DNA of 64,000 bases from Sipunculus nudus. Taxonomy: Eukaryota > Annelida > Sipuncula > Golfingiida > Sipunculidae. A program made the position numbers and the translations under genes. The notes beneath the pieces are model-generated. The model was not told the origin of the DNA and ran no database searches. It was given only the letters and a program-made list of their open reading frames with translations. The stretch lies in the NCBI GenBank assembly GCA_026874595.1, contig CM049318.1, forward strand, positions 36,723,956 to 36,787,955. Direction: 5' to 3'. Each line of letters begins with the position of its first letter. The stretch's first letter is position 1. Shown piece by piece: positions 25,068 to 37,209 of the stretch.

Positions 25068-25520
25068 GTGTATCTCGGTATGAAATTTATCATATACATT
25101 TTTTTCTCTGTTCTAATATTTGGGACCTCCTTAAATTTTGATTCCAGTCCCTACTCATTTGGGTCCCTGTGAGTATATAGAAGTTTTTCGTTGTTTTTTT
25201 TTTTAATTAACTTACAATAACACAATCACTGCTCTGTTAGATACACATCTGACTCGTACAGGTTATCTGTAGTCGTACCAGGAATTCTTCCTGATCACAA
25301 TATCAGCAGACGTAGTCAGTTTCTGAACACAATAACCCGTTCTAGTACACAAGTACAAAGCAATGTATGGCGAATACTACCTAGTGGATACCTGGTTAAT
25401 CTGTACGTATCTCCTCGACCATTGTTGATTTCAAACAAGCCATTGTCCAAATGAAGTTTTGCTCTCTTTTCCGGATGCAGTGACGGATAAAGGACACTGA
25501 TCCCCTCTGTGTATAGAGTT
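25068..25520 (+). repeat. Repeat R1, copy a (uninterrupted)
   Basis: Begins TATCTCGGTATGAAATTTAT and contains TTAACTTACAATAACACAAT, CTGTTAGATACACA, ATCACAATATCAGCAGACG, CCGTTCTAGTACACAAG and AGCAATGTATGGCGAATAC. The same series of phrases forms R1b (49770-50640) and R1c (53410-55800), each broken by a different insertion. R1c lies just upstream of precursor gene B. Its origin (gene-flank duplication or mobile repeat) is open. Confidence 0.7.
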
Positions 25521-25560
25521 AACGCTGACATTACCTGAAAACAACGCCAGGACGATCTCA

Positions 25561-28292
25561 AGTTGCAACTTAACAGCTAAACTTTAAAAAAAAAGGTGGA
25601 GGGGTATTACCCTCAATCTTTGTGCTCCACACTCAGAGCAATATATGAGCCCCCCCCCCCTGTTCTCAAATCTCCAATCCGCCCCGGGGATGCATGGAAT
25701 TTACCTGATTGTCAACTTAGGTCTGGGCATAGTGAAAGACCTTTTATCAATGGCTGTTATTGAGATAGTGTCAATGACGGCCCTAATTTGCATGTTACAA
25801 ATATTGTCCAAAGTGTTAATGAGAATACCTGATCTGAAATTTGCTAGGGAACCCATACTATAACAAATCCACCATAAACTTTGTACTGAGACAATTAATA
25901 GAGAAATAAGGCAGAAACATACATAATTAGAATTTTATCTCCGCAAACCTTATTTAATCAATATTAAGAAATCATAATTGTTAAATATGCTCACATTTTG
26001 CAGACGCCACTGCTTTGACCCGTTTACCTATTATTTCTAATGTTTTCGATGAAGCTCTTTAAAAAAATTCGGTCTGGTTTGGGTTCTGAGGTGTTCTCTT
26101 GGCAGGTTCTCAGCTTGGTCTACTTCGAGATATGCTCTTAATGTCTTGATGACAGTGCACCCCTCACACCGCAGTTGTACATTGCAGTGGTTCCAGATCC
26201 ACGTTTTGAAGGCTGTTTTGTATAGCCAGATTCTGCGGGTCCCACCACAAGGGCTCCTACAGGCCAAACAACTGTAATGAGCGTGTTATCACATTGTGAA
26301 TTCCGACACATAGTTTACATCCGCGACAACCTGCTCTCGTTGGCCTGATTCTTGGCCCTGCGTCAGCTCTGGTGGCGAGACCACGAAATAATTGTAAATC
26401 AAGGCAGCGGTTGAAACAAAGGAGAACTGGAACGACTGCAGGTTATATCCGTTGCGTGAGGAGTGTAGAAAGGCCAATCAAAATAAGTTAACAGGATACG
26501 CAAGGCATCGAGCGCTGCGAGGAGAAGAAAATGGAGTGAGATTTTATCAGATGAAACGTCAACTAAAATTTAAAAGTAGCAGTCAAACTTAAAACATAAG
26601 AAAACAGGAAATAATCCAAACGTTACCAACACCTAATTAGGCAATGTGATCCTCAAGATGTCCCTGAAAGGATTGGTGTTTGGACTAACATATTGTATCT
26701 GATGTAAAAAATAATAGTTAACTTGAAATATTTAAAAATAACAGAAAACTATCCAAGTCTTATGTAAATTTAATTGATAAGATAATTAATACAAATGTCA
26801 TGATAACTCAGAAGTAGATCTGAGTTACATATTGTTATATCATGTCGAGCATGAAAACTGGGGGAGAATGTAAAAAAGAACCTGTGGAACGAATAGCTTA
26901 TCAGGAGGTGGGGCTGACATAAATAGTCACTGTGACCACCTAGTGGCGCAGCATGGCATTAATGATCACTGGGGCACCGAGGAGATCGAACCTCCAAAAC
27001 AGAAGCACCTGCAATTTATTAAATTAAAGCAAATATGCAAATTCAAATTGGTGGGACACATCCTAAACTGATGGTCACGTGCCTCCCTTGTCCCAAGTCC
27101 CCCTCCCCCTAGCTCGTGCTTCCACCTAGCAACCCTTGTCATCCATGAGTGTCATGTACTGTAATATGCGAGACTGACTACAATTATAAGCCTACAGTAC
27201 TGAACAGTCTAACATACAATATTATGGCCAGGTACATTTGTACAACATCATGTCCAGTAAGGACTGCAAACATGAATTTGTCTAAAAAATTAGAGAATTA
27301 AGATTTCATAAGCTATACATATATACAGTAAACTCTCTCCATAAAACGGAATAATCAAAGGAACATGAACAGAAATGGGCATTATATTCTGGAAAAGGTG
27401 ATCACTGTTACTACAACAATATTTTTGGCTCGCAGAAACCCACATTTAAATCATGTAGCCCGCCTTGCCCCGCATATGCCAGCTTTAAGCCCGAACCTGC
27501 CCCCACCCTGCAGTTGAAATTTCTTTGACCCACCCTGCGAAATCATAAAATCAAGAATTATGTTTATTAAGTGCAACAAGCATTTGAAACGATTTTTAGT
27601 TATTCTTAATACTATTTTATCTATCTTATATATCTTGATGGGACTAACAATTGGATCTGTATACTATATAAGTTTTCTTTCCTTTGGTGCATTTGAATAT
27701 AGGTTAGAGTGTACAGTTCTTGCGTTATCTATTGACAATATTAAGGTTGTAATCGTTGCTGTAATCATGATTACTTTTTGAAGTTATCATAAAGTAATCG
27801 TAACTGTGCTCGATTACATGAACTTAATGTTGTAATCGATACTGTAATCGTAATCGGTTACTTTCAAAGTAATCGTAATCGTAATCGATTACATATATCA
27901 ATTAATCAGACCCATATCTGGTTTATATCTTCCACTGTTTTAAGTTTTATTGTTCGGTAAACAAGCTGTGAATATCCCACTCATTTCAGATGGTTGCATT
28001 TGTTTTTCTATTGTTTTAAAAGAATGATAAACGTTGTACTGTTTATGAATGTAGATGTTGATAGAGCCTGATTTAACCAACTGAAAATGTACTTAAAGGA
28101 GAAATTACATCTAAAAAAAGCAGAAAAGGCATAAAAAAGTTTTCTTTAGTTTAGTCGTGCTACTTTCAGATCTCAGTGATCAATATGTATATCTTTTGGA
28201 TTTGAGATTCTTTGCTTTTGATAAATAACATGGCATTTAAACAATTCTATATTATTGTCAATGTGAAAATCTTCCTTGATAGAATGAGTGAC
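25561..28292. other. Region between R1a and the NLR gene, no gene established
   Basis: Two short minus-strand frames are mildly protein-like: 26289-26477 and 26037-26267. The latter is Cys-bearing (CLACRSPCGG, CNVQLRCEGC) with a possible acceptor CATTACAG just upstream. Neither could be linked into a model. At 27730-27900 there is a low-complexity run of GTAATCG/CGATTAC words, probably the end of a DNA transposon remnant. 27328-27345 resembles a mariner-type end (ACAGTAAACTCTCTCC). Confidence 0.3.
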
Positions 28293-30215
28293 CTATAACC
28301 AAAGGTCGAGTGTAGGAACCTGGATACAGAATTGTCGTCTCACGTGAGCTTTCACGTGATCAGACAGATGGTTGTCCTCCAGGTCCACGCGGCGCAGTGA
28401 CGTCATACACTGCGCGAGCTTAGTTATCTGATTCATCTGATCACCTAGTTTGTTTCCCGCCAAATGGATCTCTGTGATGGATGGACATTGGTCTAACTTT
28501 CCAAAAAGTTCTAGCATGATATTTGCGTTTTTCAGGCGACAACAATACATAGCCATGATCTGGAGCCGATTGAGACTGACAAGACGTCGCGATAGACGTC
28601 GCACAGTTTGATCAGTGATGTTATTTAAACTGACGTTAAGATATTCTATTGTTACAGGAAGAGCGTCTATGAGCGTCGGCCATTCGGCGCCATGTTCCTC
28701 TGGTCCGACGGCAGCTTCTAGGTCAAGTTTAGTCAACATGAAGGACCCCTCACGAATCTGCTGACACAGCAGATCTAGGCTAGTTACGGAGAGCGTATGG
28801 ATGCCTAACTTTAATTCTGCCATGGAATGCATATTACTGAACGCTGGTAAAACTGCATTCGTTATTCCATCCTGGTGCCCAACACCCTCGACAGTAAGCC
28901 TGGTGACGGCAGAAACGTCTTGGGAGAGATACATTTTGTATAGGTTTTCTGCGTATTTTTCAGTAAATGTCAAGTACACCTCCTGCGGAAGGTTCAACTG
29001 GGTACTCTGATTCTCGGCTAAGAAACTGAGCTGTAACTGAGGTACAATTTTAGCTCTGTCCTCCTCAGAACTGGTGATCAAGGATTCGATTTCTTTGTGT
29101 ATTTCATTCCCACCTAGCCCTGCTATGAATGTTTGGATCATATCCGATTCTTTAACAGCCTTTATTGAGGTGCAGAAGTGAACCAGTAGCTCCCTCTGTT
29201 TTGCTTTTGGGGAATGAACAATATAAAAGGACACAAAGAACTCTTGTATCGATTTATGATGAAACACAACGAATTCCTCCCCATCTCTATCTGTTTCTGT
29301 TCTCAAAATGCCAAGCTTCCATCCGACATCATCAATGGCGTCTTTTACCACCAGGCATGGGAAACTCAACAGGAGCCCGTCTGGTTTTATTCCATAAACA
29401 CTGACCTCTCCGATTTTCATCAGGTGATCATGATATTTGTTTAATATATCTCTGGCTTTGGCCCTGTTTGATGCTCTGACATATTTTAGCTCATAAAGCC
29501 CACACATGTACTCTACTATTTTGCAATAAAACCTCGTGGTGGTGTTTGAGAAAGAGCCATCGTGTTTCCATAGTGTACACATCAGTAGAAGTACGGCGGG
29601 AAAACGACTCAAGTGTTTGAGGTCTTCTGATTGGCTGATGCTTGCTGACAAATTATTACCATTGGTCGGATTATTGTGGAAGAACTTACGGATGTACTCG
29701 TTCACCCCATCCTGGTTGAAGCCTCTTAGCAGCACGTGATTGTCTGGTTGGTAAATACTGACGTCGTCGTAATCAAAGTGAAAAGATGGCGGATGTCGTG
29801 ACGTCACTATTAGTGTGGACTCAGGAAAAGTTTGTCTGTGTACTATGGCGGTGATTTCTTCACTATCTGACTCTATATATTCGTCGTAACCGTCAAAGAC
29901 AAACAAAACTTTGCCCTGACATTTTATAATTTCTCTATACAGTTTTGAAGCTTTCCACCTTTCTACACAGTACTGATTTTGTATGGACTCTTCCAAAGTC
30001 TGCCCTTTCTTTATATACCTTAACAGTATAAGCACCAGGTAATCAAAAGTGGAAAATAGGTTTGCTTCTTTGTCTGACAGTTCAACAGTTTTGCCCAAGA
30101 TATTCCTTCCGACCAAACAACACCATTTCATTGCCAGCTTCTTCACAAGGGTTGACTTTCCTGTGCCCGCGAGCCCCTCCAAAAACACATATTTAACCGG
30201 CAGATCGTCTCCATG
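28293..30215 (-). CDS. NLR terminal exon: NACHT and LRR
   Basis: One long exon of 641 codons including the TAG. The acceptor is TTTTCTTTCAG (complement of 30216-30226). Codon use and motifs are intact, with no internal stop or frameshift, so the gene is probably functional. The LRR region has only about five to six recognisable repeats, short for the family. A further exon downstream is unlikely because of the stop. Confidence 0.92.
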   Translation of the reverse strand, partial: HGDDLPVKYVFLEGLAGTGKSTLVKKLAMKWCCLVGRNILGKTVELSDKEANLFSTFDYLVLILLRYIKKGQTLEESIQNQYCVERWKASKLYREIIKCQGKVLFVFDGYDEYIESDSEEITAIVHRQTFPESTLIVTSRHPPSFHFDYDDVSIYQPDNHVLLRGFNQDGVNEYIRKFFHNNPTNGNNLSASISQSEDLKHLSRFPAVLLLMCTLWKHDGSFSNTTTRFYCKIVEYMCGLYELKYVRASNRAKARDILNKYHDHLMKIGEVSVYGIKPDGLLLSFPCLVVKDAIDDVGWKLGILRTETDRDGEEFVVFHHKSIQEFFVSFYIVHSPKAKQRELLVHFCTSIKAVKESDMIQTFIAGLGGNEIHKEIESLITSSEEDRAKIVPQLQLSFLAENQSTQLNLPQEVYLTFTEKYAENLYKMYLSQDVSAVTRLTVEGVGHQDGITNAVLPAFSNMHSMAELKLGIHTLSVTSLDLLCQQIREGSFMLTKLDLEAAVGPEEHGAEWPTLIDALPVTIEYLNVSLNNITDQTVRRLSRRLVSLNRLQIMAMYCCRLKNANIMLELFGKLDQCPSITEIHLAGNKLGDQMNQITKLAQCMTSLRRVDLEDNHLSDHVKAHVRRQFCIQVPTLDLWL

Positions 30216-32851
30216 CTGAAAGAAAATTTTACACTTATTAACTTATTTGGCCACCGACTGATAGATTCCTGTTCAATTCTGAAAATGCGCTTACACATAC
30301 AAAACTATGCCCTGCCCAAACCAATTCTGAAAGAAGATACAATTTTTTTTCAAATCTGTCCCTTTCTCCGCCTGTCTGTATAAAAATCCATGCATGCAAA
30401 TTGAGGTTCCATTTTTATGTTCCTTTCTGAAGTTAGGAAAAGGCCTTGCGCTTGGATTTGATCGGGTAGTTTATACAATTAGGAATTGCATTGCATCAGG
30501 TTATTCATATATCTTGTTCAGTAACTTCAGAGAGCAGTTAATTTATCCGATGAAATGAGGGAATGAATACAGGAGTTTGATGTATGAACTTTATAGGAAT
30601 TGCAGGAAAGTCACGTTTCAGTAAATATATATACAAAAGTCAAATTCACGTTGAAACATTAGATCAGCAGAAATGGCACTGTCAACTTTCGAGTACTTAC
30701 CTGTAGCATATCAGTATAATTCCCCAGGGTTTCTCGTTCAGCCAAGATGTGGTCACCTTGTCTAACCCAGACGAGATCAGTAAATATTTGGTCTATAGAT
30801 ATGGTAGTTTTGTCTGGTGCCCAGGTCCAAGCCTCGACTTTCCCACACAATCGAAGCAAAGATGTCCTTACAGTTAGCTGAAGCTCTTGTTCGACAGATC
30901 CTGCAATGCATATAGACTTTGTATAAAATTTAGTTTCTGTAAAACTGCTTTACAATATATGTCTGCTCTTTGATTTATATTCCATGGCATGTTTTTATTT
31001 TATTTATTCACTGATCTGTGAATAACCTTGACTTGTGTAAAAGTAAGTTGCAATGTTAAGCTTAAACGAACTCATTTCAAGAAACAAGGAACACAAATTC
31101 CTCTCAGAATATCTGAGAAATACAGGATAATAGAAAATGACTAATTTTGCACATCGTAAGAACACCAGCACAAGTACATAGGTATATGTTATCCAAATCA
31201 GATTATATTGTATTTTAGTGTACTAGTATTTCGGATGTATTAAATGGACACAACGGAAGTGATGTGACGTCCATCAGAAATTAAAATAAAACAGGCCTGT
31301 TGTATGTCCTTGTCTTGTAGCTGGTGGCGATGCCACACCCATATGGTCACTCATACTCGGAACCTCAATGAAAAATACGTATCAAATTTTCAATATTTAT
31401 CTTCTTAATTAAATTTTTTTAATTTAGAAGAAATGATATGATGCCCGTTCATTGAATTAAAGAGTACTTTCTATTTAAGCCCAAGACTTCTGTAAAAGTA
31501 GTATAATTCAATATTTCAATAGATATTCTAATACTAGAAATAATGAAAATATGCCATTCAGTTCCATACCCCCTCACGAAACGATTCTTCGCGCCCCTGC
31601 GCAGATCCAACATGATATCCGAGTCCACTTCCGGCTCTTTCATAAGCTGGTGCAAAACGAAATAACAACGATCGGTGATACCTAAATTTACAAATAATAA
31701 TGTTTCCATGTTTAGCTAAAATGAAAACCTGAGGCAAGATTTGCCCCGTCTTCGTAATAAAAGAAGGCTATATTCGCCAAGTATTCGCCAATGATCATTT
31801 GTTTCTTACCTTGTATTTCGTCAGCTATGTGGCCTTGATTCTGGTTTCGAAGACATTGTAAAAATCCATCGAAGTCAGACCGACTCCTTCTGGCCAAGTG
31901 AAGGAGAAGCCGTCTAGCCTTTCCGTCATTAGATTGTTCAGATTCCTTCAAAGTTTTTACGTTCACAAATAATATTTTTGAAGTATTTCATTCAGTAAAA
32001 GAGTAATACACATCAAGCGAAAAGAGTGCCATGAATTTATATTTAAGGGAAATCTATTTTAGAATAATGGCGTCATCAACGAACTTATTTGTTTACTATA
32101 ATTGTATTCATCAATCTTTGGCGTGAAGAATTTCTATCATCGTTTTAAATAATAGTTTTGTTTAAGAGGCCTAAATGGAAAGCTGTTGATAAATCAAGTC
32201 TTTTTAACATATATGATAAAAATTCGCATGCGTCGCGGCCGCGCCTATCTGCCTCTGTCTTTAAGTCATTTTACATTTATATTCCTCAGTCCAAGTAAAC
32301 TGCTATAAACTTCCATCTGACGGTACAGCCTATCACATAAGAGTGTTTTTGTCGGTGGATACCCTCGTTTAGACCAATTATTTACCATTTCATTTATTTA
32401 TAATATAAGTGCACTTATAGATGCAGTTACTATACAGTCTCAATAATACTGGATACAACGGCTGAACAGTTGAGTTGTTTTGCCGTTTAAATTATCAATA
32501 CTATTACTACATTTACTTTTATTGTTAATATCGATATCGATCTTGTCCCGCTGATTATAATATCTCACCAAAATACTGTTGCACTGCCATAGGCTGATTA
32601 TGTTGTTTGTTATAAGTTCATCCCATAGAACAGAGGTGTCCAAATGCTCAACAAGGTACTTGAACAGTCTAGTTATGGTTTGCTTGTGATCTGGAGGGGC
32701 ACGAAGGACACCTGTAATTAGCAAGCCATCTTTTTTTATGTCAGATGTGTACAGTTAAAACCTCGCTAAACGACCACCGTGCGACCACCGCGCAAATGCG
32801 ACATTTTATGGAGGTCCCGATGGTGGTCAGAATATCGAGGTTTTACTGTAT

Positions 32852-32941
<90 letters not shown>

Positions 32942-33892
32942 TGAGAGAGAGAGAGGGTTAAGCTTTTAAAAATACAGTCCAGAGGACAGCACAAATATAA
33001 AGTGATATTTGAAAATGTCTAATCGGTTGAGAGTGACCGATATTAACATTATATATTTCAACTTTATTCACTCTTCCGCCAGAGGTCATTCACACTCAAA
33101 ACAAAACTCTTCCAGTTAGGCACTGTGGGACGGCCGGGATTACTTGTCTCAACTTTAAAATAATAATTTGTTACAGCTCAAGGAAACACCTTCTGTTTAC
33201 ATTTCATATTTGCATGCTTACAAAATAATACTTAAAGTCTGTATTATAAGTCATAACATAATGAGGAATAAAATGAGCTACAGATTTAGCAGCTATGAAA
33301 TTCTTGTCCAACGTATTTGAGCGGACTACATTATCCTCTTCACTACATTTATACGTACGCCATATGTGCATGTAGAACCATCAGTGCACTGTGAGCCGTA
33401 GATTTCGAAGCCCAACCCTAACCAGCAGAGTCGTACTCTGGAGAGTCCGATTCTGCACAGAGTTAACTTTTTAATTTTAAAAGCTTACCGAGATTCGACG
33501 ATGTAAGGCGGTCTCCGTCAATTTCTGAATTGTCTTCCGAATCCTATATTCATATAAAATATAACATCAAATGTGTAACCATATAAAGGAAAATCTTATA
33601 CTTGTCCTCATAAAAAGGAAACTAGCAGGTTCTTTTTAATAAAATGATAGTGACCTCGCCACAACAAACGCATGTTTAGATATAAAAAAAAAATACGCTT
33701 TCCAAGAATCCTTTAGACTAAATAACTTTCATATAAACTAATATGTAACGTAATGATTAAAATTATTAAAACAAGTTATATGTATATATGTATATATTAT
33801 AATATGTTATTTATATTTATGTTAGCTATAACATATTCTACTATAAACTATAAATAAACAAGTATTCTCCTTACCTTTGACGTAAGAGCCAT
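28293..33892 (-). CDS. NOD-like receptor, CARD-NACHT-LRR (six exons)
   Basis: Minus-strand exons, in transcript order: 33875-33892, 33489-33543, 32569-32711, 31810-31945, 30701-30900 and 28293-30215. They sum to 2475 nt, about 824 residues, with consistent phases (0,1,0,1,0). The start codon is at 33890-33892 (MALTSK). Residues about 27-118 form a CARD, spanning exons 3-4 (VLWDELITNNIISLWQCNSI, then LLLHLARRSRSDFDGFLQCL). The NACHT starts near residue 185: Walker A GLAGTGKST at about 198-206, Walker B LFVFDGYDEY near 288-297, and sensor-like TSRHPP near 323-328. C-terminal leucine-rich repeats run from about residue 633 (LTKLDLEAA, IEYLNVSLNNIT, ITEIHLAGNKL, LRRVDLEDNHL). By family knowledge this is a cytosolic innate-immune sensor that oligomerises through NACHT and recruits CARD partners. 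The ligand is unknown. Confidence 0.85.
31562..31681 (-). other. Candidate alternative exon of the NLR gene
   Basis: After a good acceptor (TTTGTAAATTTAG) an open stretch reads ITDRCYFVLHQLMKEPEVD and continues to the RRGAKNRF region. It enters in phase after the CARD exon, but the nearest donor (GTATGG) leaves the wrong phase for the next exon, whereas skipping this segment keeps the frame perfectly. It may be an alternative, poison or decaying exon. Confidence 0.3.
32750..32850. mobile_element. Short mariner-type MITE (TACAGTTAAAACCTCG ends)
   Basis: 101 bp between TACAGTTAAAACCTCG and CGAGGTTTTACTGTA, with inner GACCACC/GGTGGTC also inverted. TA at both ends fits TA target duplication. 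It lies just upstream of NLR exon 3, inside intron 2. Confidence 0.7.
32853..32955. repeat. (TA)n followed by (GA)n microsatellite
   Basis: About 55 bp of TA then about 45 bp of GAGA, directly abutting the mariner-type MITE. Intronic in the NLR gene. The Tyr-Ile and Arg-Glu repeat frames here are not proteins. Confidence 0.95.
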
Positions 33893-35055
33893 CTTGGTGT
33901 GTAATGGAGGTCAATACTGGTCCAGCTTTGAGTAACCTCAGAACAGAGATAGAAACTGTTATGTCAGGAGATTTAAAACATTGACCAGGTCCTTTTTTGT
34001 TTTCGTCTAGAGAGCAACAAGATGGATTTGTTTTAGAACATGCGAATCAATGTTATTATCTTTATTCCCTCAAAATATTTTGAATCAAGTTATATGATTT
34101 GATAAATGTGACGGTGCATATAAAAGCGTTCCTACTGGTCTCGCCAGTGAAGCTTGCTTTATTGGTTATCTATAGCAGCCCCTTAGTAATTTCCTACTTA
34201 TAGAACATCCCGCAAGAATATTTATAATAAACGTGCAAGTCTGCTTCAGTAAATTAAATTTATCTAGTAGTAGCTAAAGTAACACATGTAGTCCGTGTTT
34301 GACTATCCATTTGAATGTTTAACCAGAAAGCACTCGAACCGGCATAGACTGGCCCGGTCAATGCAATGGTTAATATAATTCCTCCCACTATCAGAACCTT
34401 CAAACTTTTGTAATTTGGAGTCCTTCCCACACTTTTTCTAAACCAGCATATGGTTCATTCAGTCATCATTTATTGCGGGCTTCCAGCTGGCTACATATAT
34501 TCTCTTTTAATCAGTTTTAATTTTAAGGCCCTCGCCTATGTTGAGTTCGGCGAGACTTTTAAACACTATTATAAGTGTTCAGTTTTCTACCAAACTGCCT
34601 AAAATAAAACGCGATTCCATGTACTGTGTACCAATAGACGTAGCTGGGTACCAGCTCTTAACCAGCGGGTACATGTATTACATGCTGACTGCGTTCGTCG
34701 CGTGTACGATTGGCAAAGCCAGTGTTTGTTTCATTTTGTTTAAACAGGCCCAGTTTGAAGAGCGATGGTCTGAAAAACGGTAACTAAAAGCCCGGTTGCA
34801 TTCCACCGTCAACACCAGGTCTACATAAATAGGTCCCAGTCTCACAAAATGTTGTGAAATACGGCACATGTTCTAAATAAAATTGTTATCCTGGCACTGC
34901 CAATTACAATTAGCAATATTGATTACAGGAAACCAAGCAATTAAACAACCAGCTACCGTACAGGAAAACGATATCGTAACACCTGACCTCTGACCTTCGA
35001 TTCTACCAGTCTCTGGTGTAGCTTTAGACAGAGTTCCAAAATGCACTGCACAAGG
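33893..35055. other. Upstream flank of the NLR gene
   Basis: The sequence immediately upstream of the NLR start on the minus strand includes the likely 5' UTR and promoter. I cannot pick a transcription start. Plus-strand words ATATAAAAGC near 34118 face away from any gene. No other gene is seen. Confidence 0.35.
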
Positions 35056-35552
35056 CCATGGCAAGTTACTCTCGATTCTTTATCGACCCATACCCGAAAT
35101 GCCCTGAAAAAATTTCATGAGATTAGGAAAAAAAAAGTTTGGTTCTCAGGTACATTTTTTTCCTATATCAGTGCGGGGGATTGTTTTAATGACCTTTTTT
35201 GTATGTTTCGATAAAAATATCATATGATCAGGGAAAAGCATGATAATAACATTATTTTTTATAAACAGGTAAAAGCACTTCATAAAAAAGGAAATCTGAT
35301 CAATATCGTATTATTTTACCTACCTTCTTGAAAAAAATGTCCGACCGGCTAGAGCTCAAAATTTATAAGTTTCTATTGAAAATCAAAATTAAATTTTTAA
35401 TGCGAGGGGTTAAAATTGATGCGCGCGGTGCCTGAGAACCATACTTTTTATTTCTTTTGGCCTTATGTTCATGATGTTGTAAGCAAACACATAAACTTAC
35501 AAACACACACACACCAACGGGAATGAGCGCATACACTCCTGGCGGAGGCAAT
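35056..35552. repeat. Dispersed repeat family D, copy 3, split by a MITE
   Basis: The left part (TCTTTATCGACCCATACCCG, AATGCCCTGAAAAAATTTCA, TGAGATT) ends at about 35126 and the right part (TGTTCATGATGTTGTAAGCA, CTCCTGGCGGAGGCAATA) resumes at about 35467. In copy 2 these two parts are contiguous (ATGAGATTCCGTTCATGA). The intervening DNA is MITE copy 2. Confidence 0.75.
35127..35462. mobile_element. TTAA-type MITE (GGTTCTCA ends), copy 2
   Basis: Left AAAAAGTTTGGTTCTCAGG, right CCTGAGAACCATACTTTTTA followed by TTTTGGCC. The interior CCGACCGGCTAGAGCTCAAA matches copy 1 at 17747-18059. The flanking TTA(G/T) is a degraded TTAA. It was inserted into repeat family D. Confidence 0.7.
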
Positions 35553-36626
35553 ATAATATATTTTAATGCATGACTTTATAAACACTATAGGCACTGTAAG
35601 CGACTGGCACGGTATTGACTGTTCATGGTGAAGGCGAATCATATACATACATCATTCTCAAAAATAAACAGATCGGAATCAGATGACTTGAATTTATGTT
35701 CAGCTGTGAAGCTGTAAATCGGAATATCCACTTTTTGTTGCTAATTATCTGTTATAAGGTCACATCACAAGGTAAAACGCGCACATTTATCAATCTGAAC
35801 AGAGTGCACCTAGTCATTAACGTCAAAGAAGTGTTTGGTTACCCTACTCACGCAACGCTCTCTGGACGCCTTTTTTGGCAATGGTAGGATACTGGAAGTA
35901 AAACAAAGTCAAACATACGTATTATAGCACAATGGGTATTAGGGTGTTTATATAAAGTTAAAATTAAACTTTGAGTATCCACCGAATTGGGATATATGTT
36001 GATTTTGACGGTGATTCACAATATTTCGTGTGTTGGCTTCTGGTAATCTGGAATGTTGAAATTAAGAAGTTAATGGTCGAAGTGCCGGGGATATAACCAC
36101 TATATATTATATTATTACATATAAATTCTGTCGGAGTTGAGTTTTAACACAACTGATAAATGAACATCCTGTAACAGCAACTGGGATAAGACAATTGACT
36201 TTAAATTATTTAACTTAAAACCAGGGATAAGACGCATAAACCATGGCAAGTTTCCATGCTGATAAAATCTGATGAAATATCCATGGAAACCCAATCGTAT
36301 AGGAATAGGTTACCAATATTTGCCTGTTTTTGACCTTATGTAATGTATAAATTTAACTAAGCATTAGGGGACATAGGTCACATGTTTAATTTATTTTTTA
36401 TGACGAACATATTTTTGATTTGGTAGAGGTATGTCGTACCCTCGGAGTGTTTTCTGACAGCTCGATCGATCAAGTATACATCACCCGTGCAATAAGACAA
36501 ACAATTATATCCTATACAATGCTTTTATCTGATGAGGTTTATATAAAGCACGGGGGGAAGAGCAGATACTATTATGAAGATTAAGGAGTGTCTTTGAATA
36601 AGGGCACAAGATTCGCAGCTTTAATA
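35553..36626. other. Intergenic, no gene recognised
   Basis: AT-rich. A 63-codon plus-strand frame at 35696-35887 begins at an ATG but has no supporting feature. Nothing else seen. Confidence 0.35.
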
Positions 36627-37195
36627 CGTGAGAATCATTTTTGTGCCATTTATTTATACCTTTATCTTTTATCCTCAATATTTTAAAATCAAATTATTTA
36701 TTTTCTTTTAGAGACATCCTTTTCACTGGTTATTATATGTGATAGACAGATTAATCTGCTCTCTTTTTGGTTTTACACATAAAGAAAAAATAAAGCCAAA
36801 TAAGGAAATAAAAATGCTATACAAAAATTGGTGTACAAAATTAAACTACTTACAAACTTGTCTTCTTTGAAGACCAGGGTAAACCCGAATATATACAGTC
36901 ATTTTCTTTTTATCAGTGCTATATAGGTAATAGAGCTTAATGAAAGGTGGAAATACTAATAAAGTCAAAATACTTACTTGACCTTTGATTATATCCTTAG
37001 CTCGCACAGCCTTTACTTCCCTTTGTGTGCCACAGGCCCTCTGTTGTTATATGTACTATTACATCATTTTATCTATGGAAGGGTGTTTGGAACACCACGT
37101 GATGTTTGTTTGTGGTTTTTGAATGGTCTGTGAATAAGAATTCACAGAGCTAAAAAAATGCAGCCTGATGAGGAAGTGTTCGTCAAAATCAATCC
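36627..37195 (+). repeat. Tandem duplication, copy 1 left part
   Basis: Aligns in the same orientation with 44408-45018: both contain TTATTTTCTTTTAGAGACAT, a GATAGAC(A)AATTAAT-like phrase, ATCATTTTATCAGTGCT-like and AAAGTCAAAATAC.TACTT phrases, and CA(C/T)GTGATGTTT.CTTGTGG. I judge them roughly three-quarters identical by eye. Copy 1 resumes at 44009 after a 6.8-kb insertion. Confidence 0.75.
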
Positions 37196-37209
37196 AGCGG
37201 CGTATCCAG

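Noticed and set aside
26975-27000. tRNA B-box-like GGTTCGATCTCC on the minus strand
   Set aside because: No A box at the right distance upstream and no cloverleaf visible.
27560-27781. Hydrophobic 73-codon frame
   Set aside because: AT-rich DNA running into a GTAATCG low-complexity remnant; no conservation cue.
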